From assembly GCA_025355875.1 (NCBI GenBank), contig JANXYV010000115.1:1-64000 (forward strand): a DNA stretch of 64,000 nt, in the 5' to 3' direction. Shown here one piece after another: positions 45,332-54,567 of this stretch (positions within the stretch are counted from its first letter, which is position 1; every line of letters begins with the position of its first letter). The notes under the pieces were generated by a model that was given only the letters and a program-made list of their open reading frames with translations, made no database searches and was not told the origin of the DNA. The position numbers and the translations under genes are program-made. Source of the stretch: Prolixibacteraceae bacterium. Lineage in GTDB: Bacteria > Bacteroidota > Bacteroidia > Bacteroidales > Prolixibacteraceae.

Positions 45332-45684
45332 GATGAATGAAATAATTTTAAATCCTGAAAAAGTGCATCATAAAAAGGACTGATTTTCGGTCCTGATTTA
45401 ATCGAGCAAATGTACTTTTTTCTTTCCAACCGATTCATGACATACCCAGATCATGGGATGCTGTTTTTACGAGACTTTCATGAAATAGAAAGGGCAGAAT
45501 TTTCATTCCACCCTTTCAGAATTTTTCCTCTTCGACTCGCTTCCTTCGATACGCTTCGATACTCAGGAACCATCGCGGCCTTCGGCGTGAACGTTCGACT
45601 GAGCTCACGTCGAAGTCTCAGTCGAACGCTCAGGGAGCGTCTCTTCGAACTTCTGACTTCGGTCTTCCGACTCCTGACTTCGGT
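45332..45684. repeat. Repeat-rich 353-bp gap next to glnS
   Basis: No gene. From about 45530 the DNA turns into short TTCGA-rich repeats typical of Bacteroidota intergenic repeats. It includes a perfect 12-bp inverted repeat CGTTCGACTGAG (45592-45603) / CTCAGTCGAACG (45617-45628). From 45645 a GACTTCGG-type tandem motif runs up to the glnS stop codon. Confidence 0.7.
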
Positions 45685-47385
<1,701 letters not shown>

Positions 47386-47503
47386 CGTTTTCAGTTTAAA
47401 ATCAAATTTGGAAATGGTATTTCAGCAAAAGTATAAAATGATTTCAGCTATCAGAATTCGGGGGTTTGAAAATTGATTTCCACGGCAATAAAATTAATTT
47501 TGA

Positions 47504-47575
47504 TGCGGAAGACGGAAGTCCGGAGACGGAAGTCCGAAGTCCAAAGTCCGGAGACTGAAAACGGAAGACCGGAGG
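47504..47575. repeat. Degenerate CGGAAGTCCG short repeats upstream of glnS
   Basis: About six imperfect copies of GGAAGTCCG / GGAAGACGG in 72 bp. The same motif family, in matching orientation with respect to glnS, is found after its stop codon at 45645-45687. Confidence 0.65.
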
Positions 47576-47636
47576 GACGCAAAGCTGAAAGTTGACACAA
47601 AATAGTAAATGGTAAATAGTTTAATAGTATATATTT

Positions 47637-47987
47637 ATGGCGCTGATCGAATTGGAAGGAATGGAATTTTATGCGTTTCACGGGCATTTTGAAGTCGAGA
47701 AAATTGCCGGAAACCGGTTTTTAGTGAACCTGAAAATAGAAGCCGACCTTAGCAAAGCCGGGCAAACCGATAAGCTGGAAGACACCCTCGATTACCAGAA
47801 AGCCTATCTGGCGGTAAAAGTGGAAATGGCTATTCCATCAGATTTACTTGAACATGTTTGCCAGCGGATCATTACGCGGATTAAAACTGAATATACAGAG
47901 ATCGAAAAAGTGACGATCAGAGTCTCAAAAATGAATCCGCCGATGGGCGGACAAATTGAAAAGGTGAGTGTGACGATGGAAGGATAG
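47637..47987 (+). CDS. folB: Dihydroneopterin aldolase
   Basis: A 116-residue folate pathway enzyme that cleaves 7,8-dihydroneopterin to 6-hydroxymethyl-dihydropterin and glycolaldehyde. Landmarks: MEFYAFHGHFEVEK near the start, LEDTLDYQ in the middle, LLEHVCQRI (substrate Glu), and VRVSKMNPPMGG-like VTIRVSKMNPPM near the end. No other folate genes are adjacent. Confidence 0.94.
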   Translation: MALIELEGMEFYAFHGHFEVEKIAGNRFLVNLKIEADLSKAGQTDKLEDTLDYQKAYLAVKVEMAIPSDLLEHVCQRIITRIKTEYTEIEKVTIRVSKMNPPMGGQIEKVSVTMEG

Positions 47988-48038
47988 AAAAAGAAAAAAG
48001 TAAAAAGTGAAATGCATGGTTTTTCTTTTTTCTTTTTC
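47987..48038. terminator. Terminator between folB and GH27
   Basis: A perfect 14-bp inverted repeat (GAAAAAGAAAAAAG / CTTTTTTCTTTTTC) with a 24-nt loop, straddled by the ends of two convergent genes. It is A/T only with few GC pairs, so it may rely on the T runs on each strand. Confidence 0.55.
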
Positions 48039-48042
48039 CTAC

Positions 48043-49413
48043 TTATTTTCTTTTCGTAAACCTGACCATTACCGATGAATGTGGTTCAACCGGAACGGTG
48101 AATATTCCGGTAACAGCGCCTTTGTTTTCCTTGGTCCACAGGTCTTTCGCCGTATAGTTACCTGAAATTCCAAGTTCGGGAGTAGTTACCGAAATGTCAG
48201 AAGTTCCCAGATCATTCGTGTTAAAGAAGGCGACGTATTTGTCTTTGGTGCCAGGCACGTCGGCAGTCCATACAATCAGGCCGTCTTTTTCTTTGAGTTG
48301 CTTGTTGTTTGTACTATTCTGATTGACCGCCAACACTTCGTCGTTGGTCAGAAGTGACAAAGTGAATTCGTCGTTCGTTGGTAAATCGCCGCCAAACATC
48401 AGGGGTGAACGGAAAATGGCCCAAAGATTCATCAGGGTGTATTGTTCAGGTTTTGTAAAACCCGTCATCCGGTCGTTTCCGCGTTCGGCGCGCAAAGCGA
48501 TATGGCCCAATGGAAGCATGTCAGCATCGGGCCAGTGACCTTCACCAATGTAGGGCGCCCAATTGGCACAACGTTTAAATTGCGGCCTCAGCATTTCCCA
48601 ATTGTCCCAAAAGTCGTCGCAGATTCGCCAGAGGTTGGCATGGTTCATCACATGACCTGCCTTTGGAAGCGGCGTAGCGCCTGGTGAGGTTGAGAAAACC
48701 ATCGGGCGTCCGGTTTGATAAATTGCTTTTCGGATCATTGCGATTTCGCCATGATGATAGGGTTTCGACAAATCGTCGACTTTCACATAATCGACTCCCC
48801 AGTTGGCATATAAATTGAAGATTGAATTATAATATTCCTGGGCACCTGTTTTCAGTGTATCAATGGTGAACATATCGTGTAGCCAACCGCACTGGAATTT
48901 ATCGGAATAAACATTAGCTGCCTTTACTGAACTTCCCATAACCGGACAATTTTTCTTCACCGCTTCTACCGGAATGCCGCGCATCAGATGAATTCCAAAT
49001 TTCAAACCTTTGGAATGGACATAATCGGCCAGTGGTTTGAAACCTTTGCCATCGGCTGCTGAAGGAAATTTCTTTACGGCAGGCATCATCCGGCCATATT
49101 CATCCATAGTATAAATCGGATCTTTTTCGTTGTAGCCACCCGCTTTGTCGTTTTCAACAAACCATCGAATATCAACAACGATGTATTCCCAACCATGTTT
49201 TTTCAGCTTCTCAGCCATATAGTCGGCATTGCCTTTCACTTCAGCTTCAGTAACTGTCGGTCCGTAGCAATCCCAGCTATTCCAGCCCATTGGAGGCGTT
49301 TTAGCATATTGCCAGAAATGTGTTGCCTGGTCTTTTTCAGTTGTTTTTTGTTTCTTTCCTGTACATGAGGATACTATAAACAGAGGCAGAAGCAGAAAGA
49401 ATAAGGTTTTCAT
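48043..49413 (-). CDS. GH27 alpha-galactosidase lipoprotein
   Basis: A 456-residue lipoprotein (signal FFLLLPLFIVSSCTGKK) of glycoside hydrolase family 27/36 type. The barrel opens with PPMGWNSWDCYG. The nucleophile Asp lies in GVDYVKVDDLS and the acid/base in WRICDDFWD. The ATG at 49413 was chosen because it begins the signal peptide; the track start is 34 codons longer without support. It releases terminal galactose, or arabinopyranose, from plant oligosaccharides in the periplasm. A GTAAAT-N5-ATTTAC inverted repeat lies 29 bp upstream. Confidence 0.9.
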   Translation of the reverse strand: MKTLFFLLLPLFIVSSCTGKKQKTTEKDQATHFWQYAKTPPMGWNSWDCYGPTVTEAEVKGNADYMAEKLKKHGWEYIVVDIRWFVENDKAGGYNEKDPIYTMDEYGRMMPAVKKFPSAADGKGFKPLADYVHSKGLKFGIHLMRGIPVEAVKKNCPVMGSSVKAANVYSDKFQCGWLHDMFTIDTLKTGAQEYYNSIFNLYANWGVDYVKVDDLSKPYHHGEIAMIRKAIYQTGRPMVFSTSPGATPLPKAGHVMNHANLWRICDDFWDNWEMLRPQFKRCANWAPYIGEGHWPDADMLPLGHIALRAERGNDRMTGFTKPEQYTLMNLWAIFRSPLMFGGDLPTNDEFTLSLLTNDEVLAVNQNSTNNKQLKEKDGLIVWTADVPGTKDKYVAFFNTNDLGTSDISVTTPELGISGNYTAKDLWTKENKGAVTGIFTVPVEPHSSVMVRFTKRK

Positions 49414-49532
49414 CTTTAATTGTTTTCCGTATTTTAAGAGTGTAAATATAACATTTACCACACTTCCAGATTCCTGCATTCCATAAACCATCACCAAATG
49501 ATCCATCGAAGCCATCCTATTTTCAAAAAAAA

Positions 49533-49571
49533 ATCAGGAATCTCGCGGCTGGAAAGCCTGTGATTCCTGAT
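49533..49571 (-). terminator. Terminator of the nitroreductase gene
   Basis: A perfect 10-bp stem (ATCAGGAATC / GATTCCTGAT) with a 19-nt loop, followed on the minus strand by a run of nine T. Strong rho-independent terminator. Confidence 0.85.
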
Positions 49572-49593
49572 CAGATCGTTATTTCAATTACTA

Positions 49594-50223
49594 TCAAATC
49601 CTGACAAACAATTCTTCTTTTTCTCTCCTGACTTTTGCTGCGCCATTCAGATAATCTTTTTCGGCGTCGCGGTATCCCAAAGTAAGAATTACGGTGCTGT
49701 GCAAACCTTTTTCGGTCAATCCCAGAGCGACATCGAGCGCATCGGGGTCAAATCCCTCCATGGGAGTGGCATCAACCTGTTCCTGGGCGGCTGCAACCAG
49801 GCCGAAACCCAGCGCAATATAGGCCTGACGCGAATTCCAGTTTAGCAATTGTTCCGGAGTTTTTCCTGAAACAGATCCGGTAATCATGTTTTTCATTCCA
49901 TCGAGCGATTCGACCGGAATGCCGCGTAGTGCAGCGATATGATTAATATACTTTTCAATGTTCTCATTGCTGTATTCCTTCCAGGCAACAAATACCAGGA
50001 CATGTGATCCTTCTGTAATCTGAGGCTGATTATAAATGGCCGGAGCTATTTTTGCTTTCACTGCCGGGTCTTCAACCACAAAAACCGTAAAAGGCTGAAG
50101 CCCGATTGACGTTGGTGCCAGCCTGATGGCATCCAAAATACGTTCAAGTTTTTCCGCAGGAACTTTTTCACCGTTCATCCGCTTGGTGGCATAACGCCAA
50201 TTCAAATTTGTTAATGTGCTCAT
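49594..50223 (-). CDS. Nitroreductase-family NAD(P)H oxidoreductase
   Basis: A 209-residue FMN enzyme of the NfsB/NfnB-like nitroreductase family. The FMN-binding opening NLNWRYATKRMNGEK, the mid segment RLAPTSIGLQPF and the C-terminal LTLGYRDAEKDYL are typical. It reduces quinones or nitroaromatics with NAD(P)H. The divergent HxlR gene, 103 bp away with an inverted repeat between, is its likely regulator, giving an electrophile- or redox-responsive pair. Confidence 0.92.
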   Translation of the reverse strand: MSTLTNLNWRYATKRMNGEKVPAEKLERILDAIRLAPTSIGLQPFTVFVVEDPAVKAKIAPAIYNQPQITEGSHVLVFVAWKEYSNENIEKYINHIAALRGIPVESLDGMKNMITGSVSGKTPEQLLNWNSRQAYIALGFGLVAAAQEQVDATPMEGFDPDALDVALGLTEKGLHSTVILTLGYRDAEKDYLNGAAKVRREKEELFVRI

Positions 50224-50264
50224 CTTTAATTTCTTTTTAATTGTTCAATTGTTTTAACGCCTTA

Positions 50265-50303
50265 ATAGTTACTAAAAGTATCTTACAGATATAAAGTAAC
50301 TAT
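50265..50303. promoter_or_regulatory. Inverted-repeat operator between nitroreductase and HxlR genes
   Basis: ATAGTTACT (50265-50273) and AGTAACTAT (50295-50303) form a perfect 9-bp inverted repeat with a 21-bp spacer, about three helical turns centre to centre. It sits in the divergent promoter region and fits a HxlR dimer or dimer pair. Confidence 0.6.
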
Positions 50304-50326
50304 CAATTAAACAAATCCGATTACAA

Positions 50327-50767
50327 ATGGTTTATAAGAATATGGAAATTGAACAAACAAATAATCAAAGTCCTGAACTTCAGCAAAAATTGAATGCGTT
50401 TTTTCAGGAAGGTTCCGAACATCATGAGTTTTGTCCGATCCGCGATGTCGTGGACCGGTTTGGCGACAAATGGTCGTTGCTGGCCATCCTGAATTTAGGC
50501 AATTCAGGCAAAACCCGGTTCAATGAATTGAAAAACAGAATTGAAGGAGTTTCTCAGCGGATGCTGACCGTAACGCTTCGTTCGCTTGAGCGTGACGGAT
50601 TAATTAGCCGGAAGATATTTGCCGAAGTTCCGCCGCGTGTGGAATATGAATTAACCGCGCTTGGGGAAAGTCTTCTCAGTCAGATCTGGGAGCTGGCGCA
50701 ATGGGCTTCAGGAAGTAAGGAAGAAATTGTTCGGGCAAGGACCGAATACGACAACCAACATCCTTAG
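50327..50767 (+). CDS. HxlR-family winged-helix regulator
   Basis: A 146-residue regulator of the HxlR/YodB type. A conserved Cys lies in HEFCPIRDVVDRFGDKWS, followed by the winged helix GKTRFNELKNRIEGVSQRMLT. That Cys is the redox or electrophile sensor in relatives such as YodB and HypR. An in-frame ATG at 50342 is an alternative start. It is divergent from a nitroreductase gene and probably represses both until a quinone-like or oxidising compound appears. Confidence 0.88.
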   Translation: MVYKNMEIEQTNNQSPELQQKLNAFFQEGSEHHEFCPIRDVVDRFGDKWSLLAILNLGNSGKTRFNELKNRIEGVSQRMLTVTLRSLERDGLISRKIFAEVPPRVEYELTALGESLLSQIWELAQWASGSKEEIVRARTEYDNQHP

Positions 50768-50859
50768 CTGTGTTTTTTACTTCATCATCATTTTTCCCTT
50801 GCAGCTTGGACTTATTTTTTGTTATCTTTGCCCACCCAAAACGGGAAAAACCATATAAT

Positions 50860-50930
50860 GGTCGGTTGGCCGAGTGGTTAGGCAGCGGTCTGCAAAACCG
50901 TGTACGGCGGTTCGAATCCGCCACTGACCT
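50860..50930 (+). tRNA. tRNA-Cys (anticodon GCA)
   Basis: A complete cloverleaf: acceptor GGTCGGT/ACTGACC, anticodon stem GCGGT/ACCGT with loop CTGCAAA (anticodon GCA), T stem GGCGG/CCGCC with loop TTCGAAT, and U73 as discriminator, typical of tRNA-Cys. CCA is not encoded. Its 3' end is the attachment site of the integrative element that follows; the tRNA itself stays intact. Confidence 0.95.
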
Positions 50931-50936
50931 CATATT
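50919..50936. repeat. attL, left direct repeat of the integrative element
   Basis: CGCCACTGACCTCATATT, the 3' end of tRNA-Cys plus six bases beyond. The identical 18 bp recur at 54542-54559, and the flanking bases differ on both sides. Confidence 0.9.
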
Positions 50937-50962
50937 CTTACTTTTTTAGAATTTGGTAAAAC

Positions 50963-50991
50963 AAAAAACCCTTGATTTTCAAGGGTTTTTT
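50963..50991 (+). terminator. Terminator just inside the element's left end
   Basis: AAAAAACCCTTGA / TCAAGGGTTTTTT, a perfect 13-bp stem with a 3-nt loop. It lies after tRNA-Cys and probably stops tRNA transcription before the integrase gene. It resembles the host terminator at 54568. Confidence 0.85.
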
Positions 50992-51103
50992 GTTTTTATA
51001 GTTTCAGGAAATAAAAATAAATTGCAAAAAGAAAAGAAAATACCGCCCCCCAGACCGCCCCTGTAAATATTTATTGTAAATTGCTGTATCTTAATCTAAA
51101 GTT

Positions 51104-52513
51104 ATGGCACAGGTTACACCACAATTCAAACTTAAAGACCAAAAGTCTATAAATGAAACACTTATATACTTAATTGTCTATTATAATAAAGAAAGATTCA
51201 AGTATTCAACCGGGTTACTTATTCGCCCCGACCTTTGGAATAGTGACGAAAACCGCCCCCAGACGAAAAATGATCAGGGGCGGTCAGTTACAATGACCAA
51301 AGAGGAAATTAAACAGGCTGCAATAATTGACAACGAACTAGACCGATTTAAGACCGAAACCGCCCGTATTTTCAACTATTTCAGTTATCAGCTTATACAA
51401 CCCGCAAACGAACTGTTAAAGATTGAATACGACAAAGTATTTAGACCGACTGACCCCGAAAAGAAAACGACCGCCCCCGAAAAAATTAACCTGAATCAAT
51501 ACATTGAACAATTCATTCAGGAAATTAAGACCGGGAAACGAACAACGGAAAACGGAACACGATACACCGCCGGAACCATTAAAAACTATTTGGGGTTTCA
51601 GGCTATGTTTAATCAATTTCAGTTAGACCCCAGAGATAGACAAAATTCAGAGGAACGGAAAAAACGGAAGGACAACAAACCCAAAGAACCAAAATTCAGA
51701 AAGAGAAATTTTGATTTTGAAGATATTACCATTGACTTTTACGATAAATATGTATCGTTTTTCAATGCAATGAACTATTCACCCAACACAGTAGGCCGCC
51801 ACATCAAGAACCTGAAAGTAATAATGAAAGCCGCCGGAGAAGATAAACTACACGAGAATAAAGACATTGACCGTAAAAAATTTAAAGTTATCACTACTGA
51901 AGTACACCCGATATACTTAACACAATCGGAAGTTGAAACCCTGTTTAATCTGGATTTGTCGGACAATAAACCCCTTGATATTGCCCGTGATATTTTCCTG
52001 ATTGGTTGCTATACCGCCCAACGTTTCAGCGATTACAGCCGAATAAACGCCAAACACATTAAAGAAGTAAAAGGCGGAAAATTTATAGAACTCATTCAAA
52101 AAAAGACCGGGGAACGTGTCACAATACCAATCAGGCCGGAACTGGAAACGATTTTAAAGAAATACGATTACAACCCACCACACACCCACGAACAAAAGGC
52201 CAATGAACGGATAAAATTAGTTTGTGAAAAGGCTGATATAAAAGAACTGATTGAGATTGAGGAAATAAAAGGCAGTTTAAAAGTCGCACAGAGCAAACCG
52301 AAACACGAACTGATAAAAACCCACACCGCCCGGCGAACGGGTGCAACCCTAATGTTTTTGGCCGGAATACCTGCTATTTCAATAATGAAAATCACAGGCC
52401 ACCGCACGGAAAGAGAATTTCTAAAGTATATCCGTGTAACCAAAGAAGAAAACGCCACATTGCTAATGAATCACCCCTATTTCAAAGGAACACCTTTAAA
52501 AATTGTAAAATAA
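51104..52513 (+). CDS. Tyrosine recombinase (integrase)
   Basis: A 469-residue site-specific recombinase of the phage integrase family, as carried by Bacteroidota elements. An N-terminal arm-binding domain (~1-110) precedes a core SAM-like domain (~150-270) and the catalytic domain. Catalytic residues are seen as TAQRFSDYSRI (Arg), KKTGERV (Lys), HTARR (His, Arg), GHR (His) and the nucleophile Tyr in FLKYI near the C-terminus. It lies next to attL. The reading frame is intact, so the element may still excise. ACCGCCC occurs unusually often in this gene and at the element ends. Confidence 0.95.
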   Translation: MAQVTPQFKLKDQKSINETLIYLIVYYNKERFKYSTGLLIRPDLWNSDENRPQTKNDQGRSVTMTKEEIKQAAIIDNELDRFKTETARIFNYFSYQLIQPANELLKIEYDKVFRPTDPEKKTTAPEKINLNQYIEQFIQEIKTGKRTTENGTRYTAGTIKNYLGFQAMFNQFQLDPRDRQNSEERKKRKDNKPKEPKFRKRNFDFEDITIDFYDKYVSFFNAMNYSPNTVGRHIKNLKVIMKAAGEDKLHENKDIDRKKFKVITTEVHPIYLTQSEVETLFNLDLSDNKPLDIARDIFLIGCYTAQRFSDYSRINAKHIKEVKGGKFIELIQKKTGERVTIPIRPELETILKKYDYNPPHTHEQKANERIKLVCEKADIKELIEIEEIKGSLKVAQSKPKHELIKTHTARRTGATLMFLAGIPAISIMKITGHRTEREFLKYIRVTKEENATLLMNHPYFKGTPLKIVK

Positions 52514-52541
52514 TATTAACCCCCCCCTAAAAACAAACGAC

Positions 52542-52718
52542 ATGAAAAACTTAAAATCTCTAATTATCAGCAACATTGACGAAGTGATTAACCTTTATGA
52601 ACCGTATTTAAACGAACTTTCAGAAGTTGAAAAAGAAGATATTGAACAATTAAAAATCTGTTCTATGATACTTTGTAGTAAAAATAAGTCTTTCAATTCT
52701 GATTTTAAAATTTCATAA
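52542..52718 (+). CDS. 58-aa ORF of the element
   Basis: An ORF too short for the track, starting 28 bp after the integrase stop. It is acidic and helical (SEVEKEDIEQLK, NIDEVINLY). It could be an excision helper or regulator by position, but nothing in the sequence identifies it. An eight-C run (52520-52527) lies in the spacer before its ATG. Confidence 0.45.
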   Translation: MKNLKSLIISNIDEVINLYEPYLNELSEVEKEDIEQLKICSMILCSKNKSFNSDFKIS

Positions 52719-52762
52719 TCAGAACAATAAACTAAGGATTTTTTAATAGAATAGAACCTAGC

Positions 52763-53152
52763 GGAAACAACTCAGGCCGGGAACCATTGATCAGGAACAA
52801 CAGATCAGGCCACCGGGAACAATCAATCAACCTGAATTGAATCACTCATTCGATTGCATACTGGTATCCATCGAAAGGAACAGGCCGTCGTCGCACGGAG
52901 CTTTCGCCTGATGGATGGATGCCACCGGAAACAACTCAGGCCGGGAACCATTGATCAGGAACAACAGATCAGGCCAAAGGGAACAACCAATCAACCTGAA
53001 TTGAATCACTCATTCGATTGCATACTGGTATCCATCGAAAGGAACAGGCCGTTGTCGCACGAAGCTTTCACCTGATGGATGGATGCCACCGGAAACAACT
53101 CAGGCCGGGAACCAATGGAAGGAACAACAGATCAGGCCAAAGGGCCTGAATT
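52763..53152. repeat. 164-bp direct tandem repeat, about 2.4 copies
   Basis: Copies start at 52763, 52927 and 53091, giving an exact 164-bp period; the third is partial and loses about 13 bp near its end. The first two differ at only a few positions. The period is not a multiple of three, so the frames change between copies and coding is unlikely. Each unit holds ATCCATC / GATGGAT around GAAAG / CTTTC, a hairpin-like pair. GC content is visibly higher than in the neighbouring genes of the element. The surrounding 52719-53298 has no supported gene. Confidence 0.9.
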
Positions 53153-53298
53153 GTATTAATGGAAGGAAACCCACCAACAGGCTGAAACACCTTAACAGCA
53201 CGAACCTAGTTTCCCATCCTGTAAATAATAAAACGGATAAGCTGCGAATTGAAAAGAAAGTTGTAAATTGTTTAATCTTTTCACTTAAAACAATTTGA

Positions 53299-53751
53299 AT
53301 GAAACTGTTAATCATTGCCTTTCTTTCGACCCTTTTTAATGTTTCAGCAGTAGGACAAAACGAGATCAAGGAAATTCCAAAAGGGACTACTAAAATAATA
53401 GTTGAAACGAATCAAAATCAAGCTGAAAACTTTAAACAAGTATTGAACTTACTTTTAGATAATGATTTTGAAATTGAAAAAAAGGATTTAGAATTACTCA
53501 CAATAAAATCAGGTATAAAACCACTTCCAAAATCAGGTAACTTTTATCTAAATTTTAGATTTAAGGATGATAAAATAGAGATAACCGGAAAATTTCATTC
53601 AGGAATTAGTATTGAATTATCCAATGTAAAGTCTGAAGATAATATTGAAACAATTATCAATAAAGGGATGAAAGGTTCTATTTATTATACGAGTTTTTTA
53701 GAGATGTATAAATTTTCTAAACTGTTAGGGAACAATCAAACATTTCAATAA
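53299..53751 (+). CDS. Small secreted protein of unknown function
   Basis: A 150-residue protein with signal peptide IIAFLSTLFNVSAVG. The mature part reads like a Bacteroidota secreted family with the pattern TTKIIVETNQNQAENFK followed by a helix and DFEIEKKDLELLTIKSG, perhaps a beta-alpha-beta fold. It is cargo of the integrative element, between the tandem repeat and hicAB. No function can be assigned. Confidence 0.6.
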   Translation: MKLLIIAFLSTLFNVSAVGQNEIKEIPKGTTKIIVETNQNQAENFKQVLNLLLDNDFEIEKKDLELLTIKSGIKPLPKSGNFYLNFRFKDDKIEITGKFHSGISIELSNVKSEDNIETIINKGMKGSIYYTSFLEMYKFSKLLGNNQTFQ

Positions 53752-53793
53752 ATAGAAAACTGACAAATCATTGACGTGTTTTTAAATACTACG

Positions 53794-53824
53794 TTTGTAA
53801 ATGGTATATAATTATATACCTTTG
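53794..53824 (+). promoter_or_regulatory. hicAB promoter with operator palindrome in its spacer
   Basis: TTTG (53794-53797), a 19-bp spacer and TACCTTTG (53817-53824) form a textbook Bacteroidota promoter. The spacer and -7 start together hold GGTATATAATTATATACC (53803-53820), a perfect 18-bp palindrome, the likely HicB binding site. A start site near 53831 precedes the hicA TTG at 53850. Confidence 0.8.
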
Positions 53825-53849
53825 TGATGTAATAAAAACAGTTGAAAAA

Positions 53850-54032
53850 TTGAAATATTCAGAGTTTCACCGAAAGATTATAAAAAATGGATGGAAATTT
53901 AGCCATGCCGAGGGCAGCCATTATTTTTATATGAAAGATGGAATTCTTTCAGAGCCAGTCCCTTTTCATGGAAGTAAAGAGTTTTATGAACCGCTTAGAA
54001 TTAAAATTGCAAAGAATATGGGGCTGAAATAA
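53850..54032 (+). CDS. hicA: HicA-family mRNA interferase toxin
   Basis: A 60-residue toxin with the dsRNA-binding-like fold: KYSEFHRKIIKNGWKF, then the catalytic histidine in AEGSHYFY, and LRIKIAKNMGL at the end. It cleaves mRNA. The start is TTG, the only start preserving the family N-terminus. It precedes hicB by 22 bp, the usual order. It likely stabilises the element in the host. Confidence 0.9.
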   Translation: MKYSEFHRKIIKNGWKFSHAEGSHYFYMKDGILSEPVPFHGSKEFYEPLRIKIAKNMGLK

Positions 54033-54054
54033 TTCCAATAAAAAAAATACAAGC

Positions 54055-54462
54055 ATGGAAAAATTAATTATTCAAATTGGAGCAAGTTCAAATCATTTTG
54101 GCGGTTTCGCAGTTAATTGTGATGGAATCAATGGAGCTGGAAATACCATTGAGGAATGCAAGGCGAATATATTGGAAGGGTTAAAATTAATGGTAAAGAA
54201 TAGTGAAAAAAGTTACTGCAAAGCCCCCCAATGGTTAATCGACGGTGATTACGAAATTGAATACAGGTACGATACCCAAAGTATATTGAACCATTATTCA
54301 AACGTATTTACAAAACCTGCATTAGAAAAATTAACCGGAATCAACCAGAAACAATTACATCATTACGCCACCGGGTTGAAAAAACCACGTTTGGAACAAC
54401 GGAAAAAGATTGAGAACGCCCTTCATAATTTAGGGAATGAACTGTTGACCGTCCAACTGTAA
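54055..54462 (+). CDS. hicB: HicB-family antitoxin
   Basis: A 135-residue antitoxin. Residues ~1-60 are the degenerate RNase H-like HicB fold (GGFAVNCDGINGAGNTIEECKANILEGL), and the C-terminus is a helix-turn-helix (LEKLTGINQKQLHHYATGLKKP). It neutralises HicA and should repress the promoter at 53794 through the palindrome there. Confidence 0.9.
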   Translation: MEKLIIQIGASSNHFGGFAVNCDGINGAGNTIEECKANILEGLKLMVKNSEKSYCKAPQWLIDGDYEIEYRYDTQSILNHYSNVFTKPALEKLTGINQKQLHHYATGLKKPRLEQRKKIENALHNLGNELLTVQL

Positions 54463-54541
54463 AATATTAAACCGCCCCTGTGACCGCCCCTATGTTTTAA
54501 TATATTTATAAAACACTGATAATCATTGGTCAGTTGAGATA

Positions 54542-54559
54542 CGCCACTGACCTCATATT
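54542..54559. repeat. attR, right direct repeat of the integrative element
   Basis: CGCCACTGACCTCATATT, identical to attL. The preceding two ACCGCCCCT copies at 54472-54491 mirror a similar pair inside the left end at 51045-51062. Confidence 0.9.
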
Positions 54560-54567
54560 ATGCGAGA

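Larger units (their letters stand above)
50919..54559. mobile_element. Small integrative element in tRNA-Cys
   Basis: About 3.6 kb bounded by an exact 18-bp duplication of the tRNA-Cys 3' end. It carries a tyrosine recombinase next to attL, a 58-aa ORF, a 164-bp tandem repeat, a small secreted protein and a HicAB pair. No replication, mobilisation or conjugation gene is seen, so it must depend on other elements to move between cells. The content is that of a satellite-like or minimal genomic island. Confidence 0.9.

Noticed and set aside
52854-53075. 73-aa ORF across the tandem repeats
   Set aside because: It runs across two copies whose period is not a multiple of three, begins inside a repeat, and has no recognisable protein features.
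52763-53152. 164-bp repeats as a CRISPR array or integron attC sites
   Set aside because: The units are contiguous with no unique spacers, no cas genes are present, and the attC core motifs were not found.
54518-54559. A second tRNA gene at the right end of the element
   Set aside because: Only the 3' 12 bases plus flank of tRNA-Cys are duplicated; no full cloverleaf forms.
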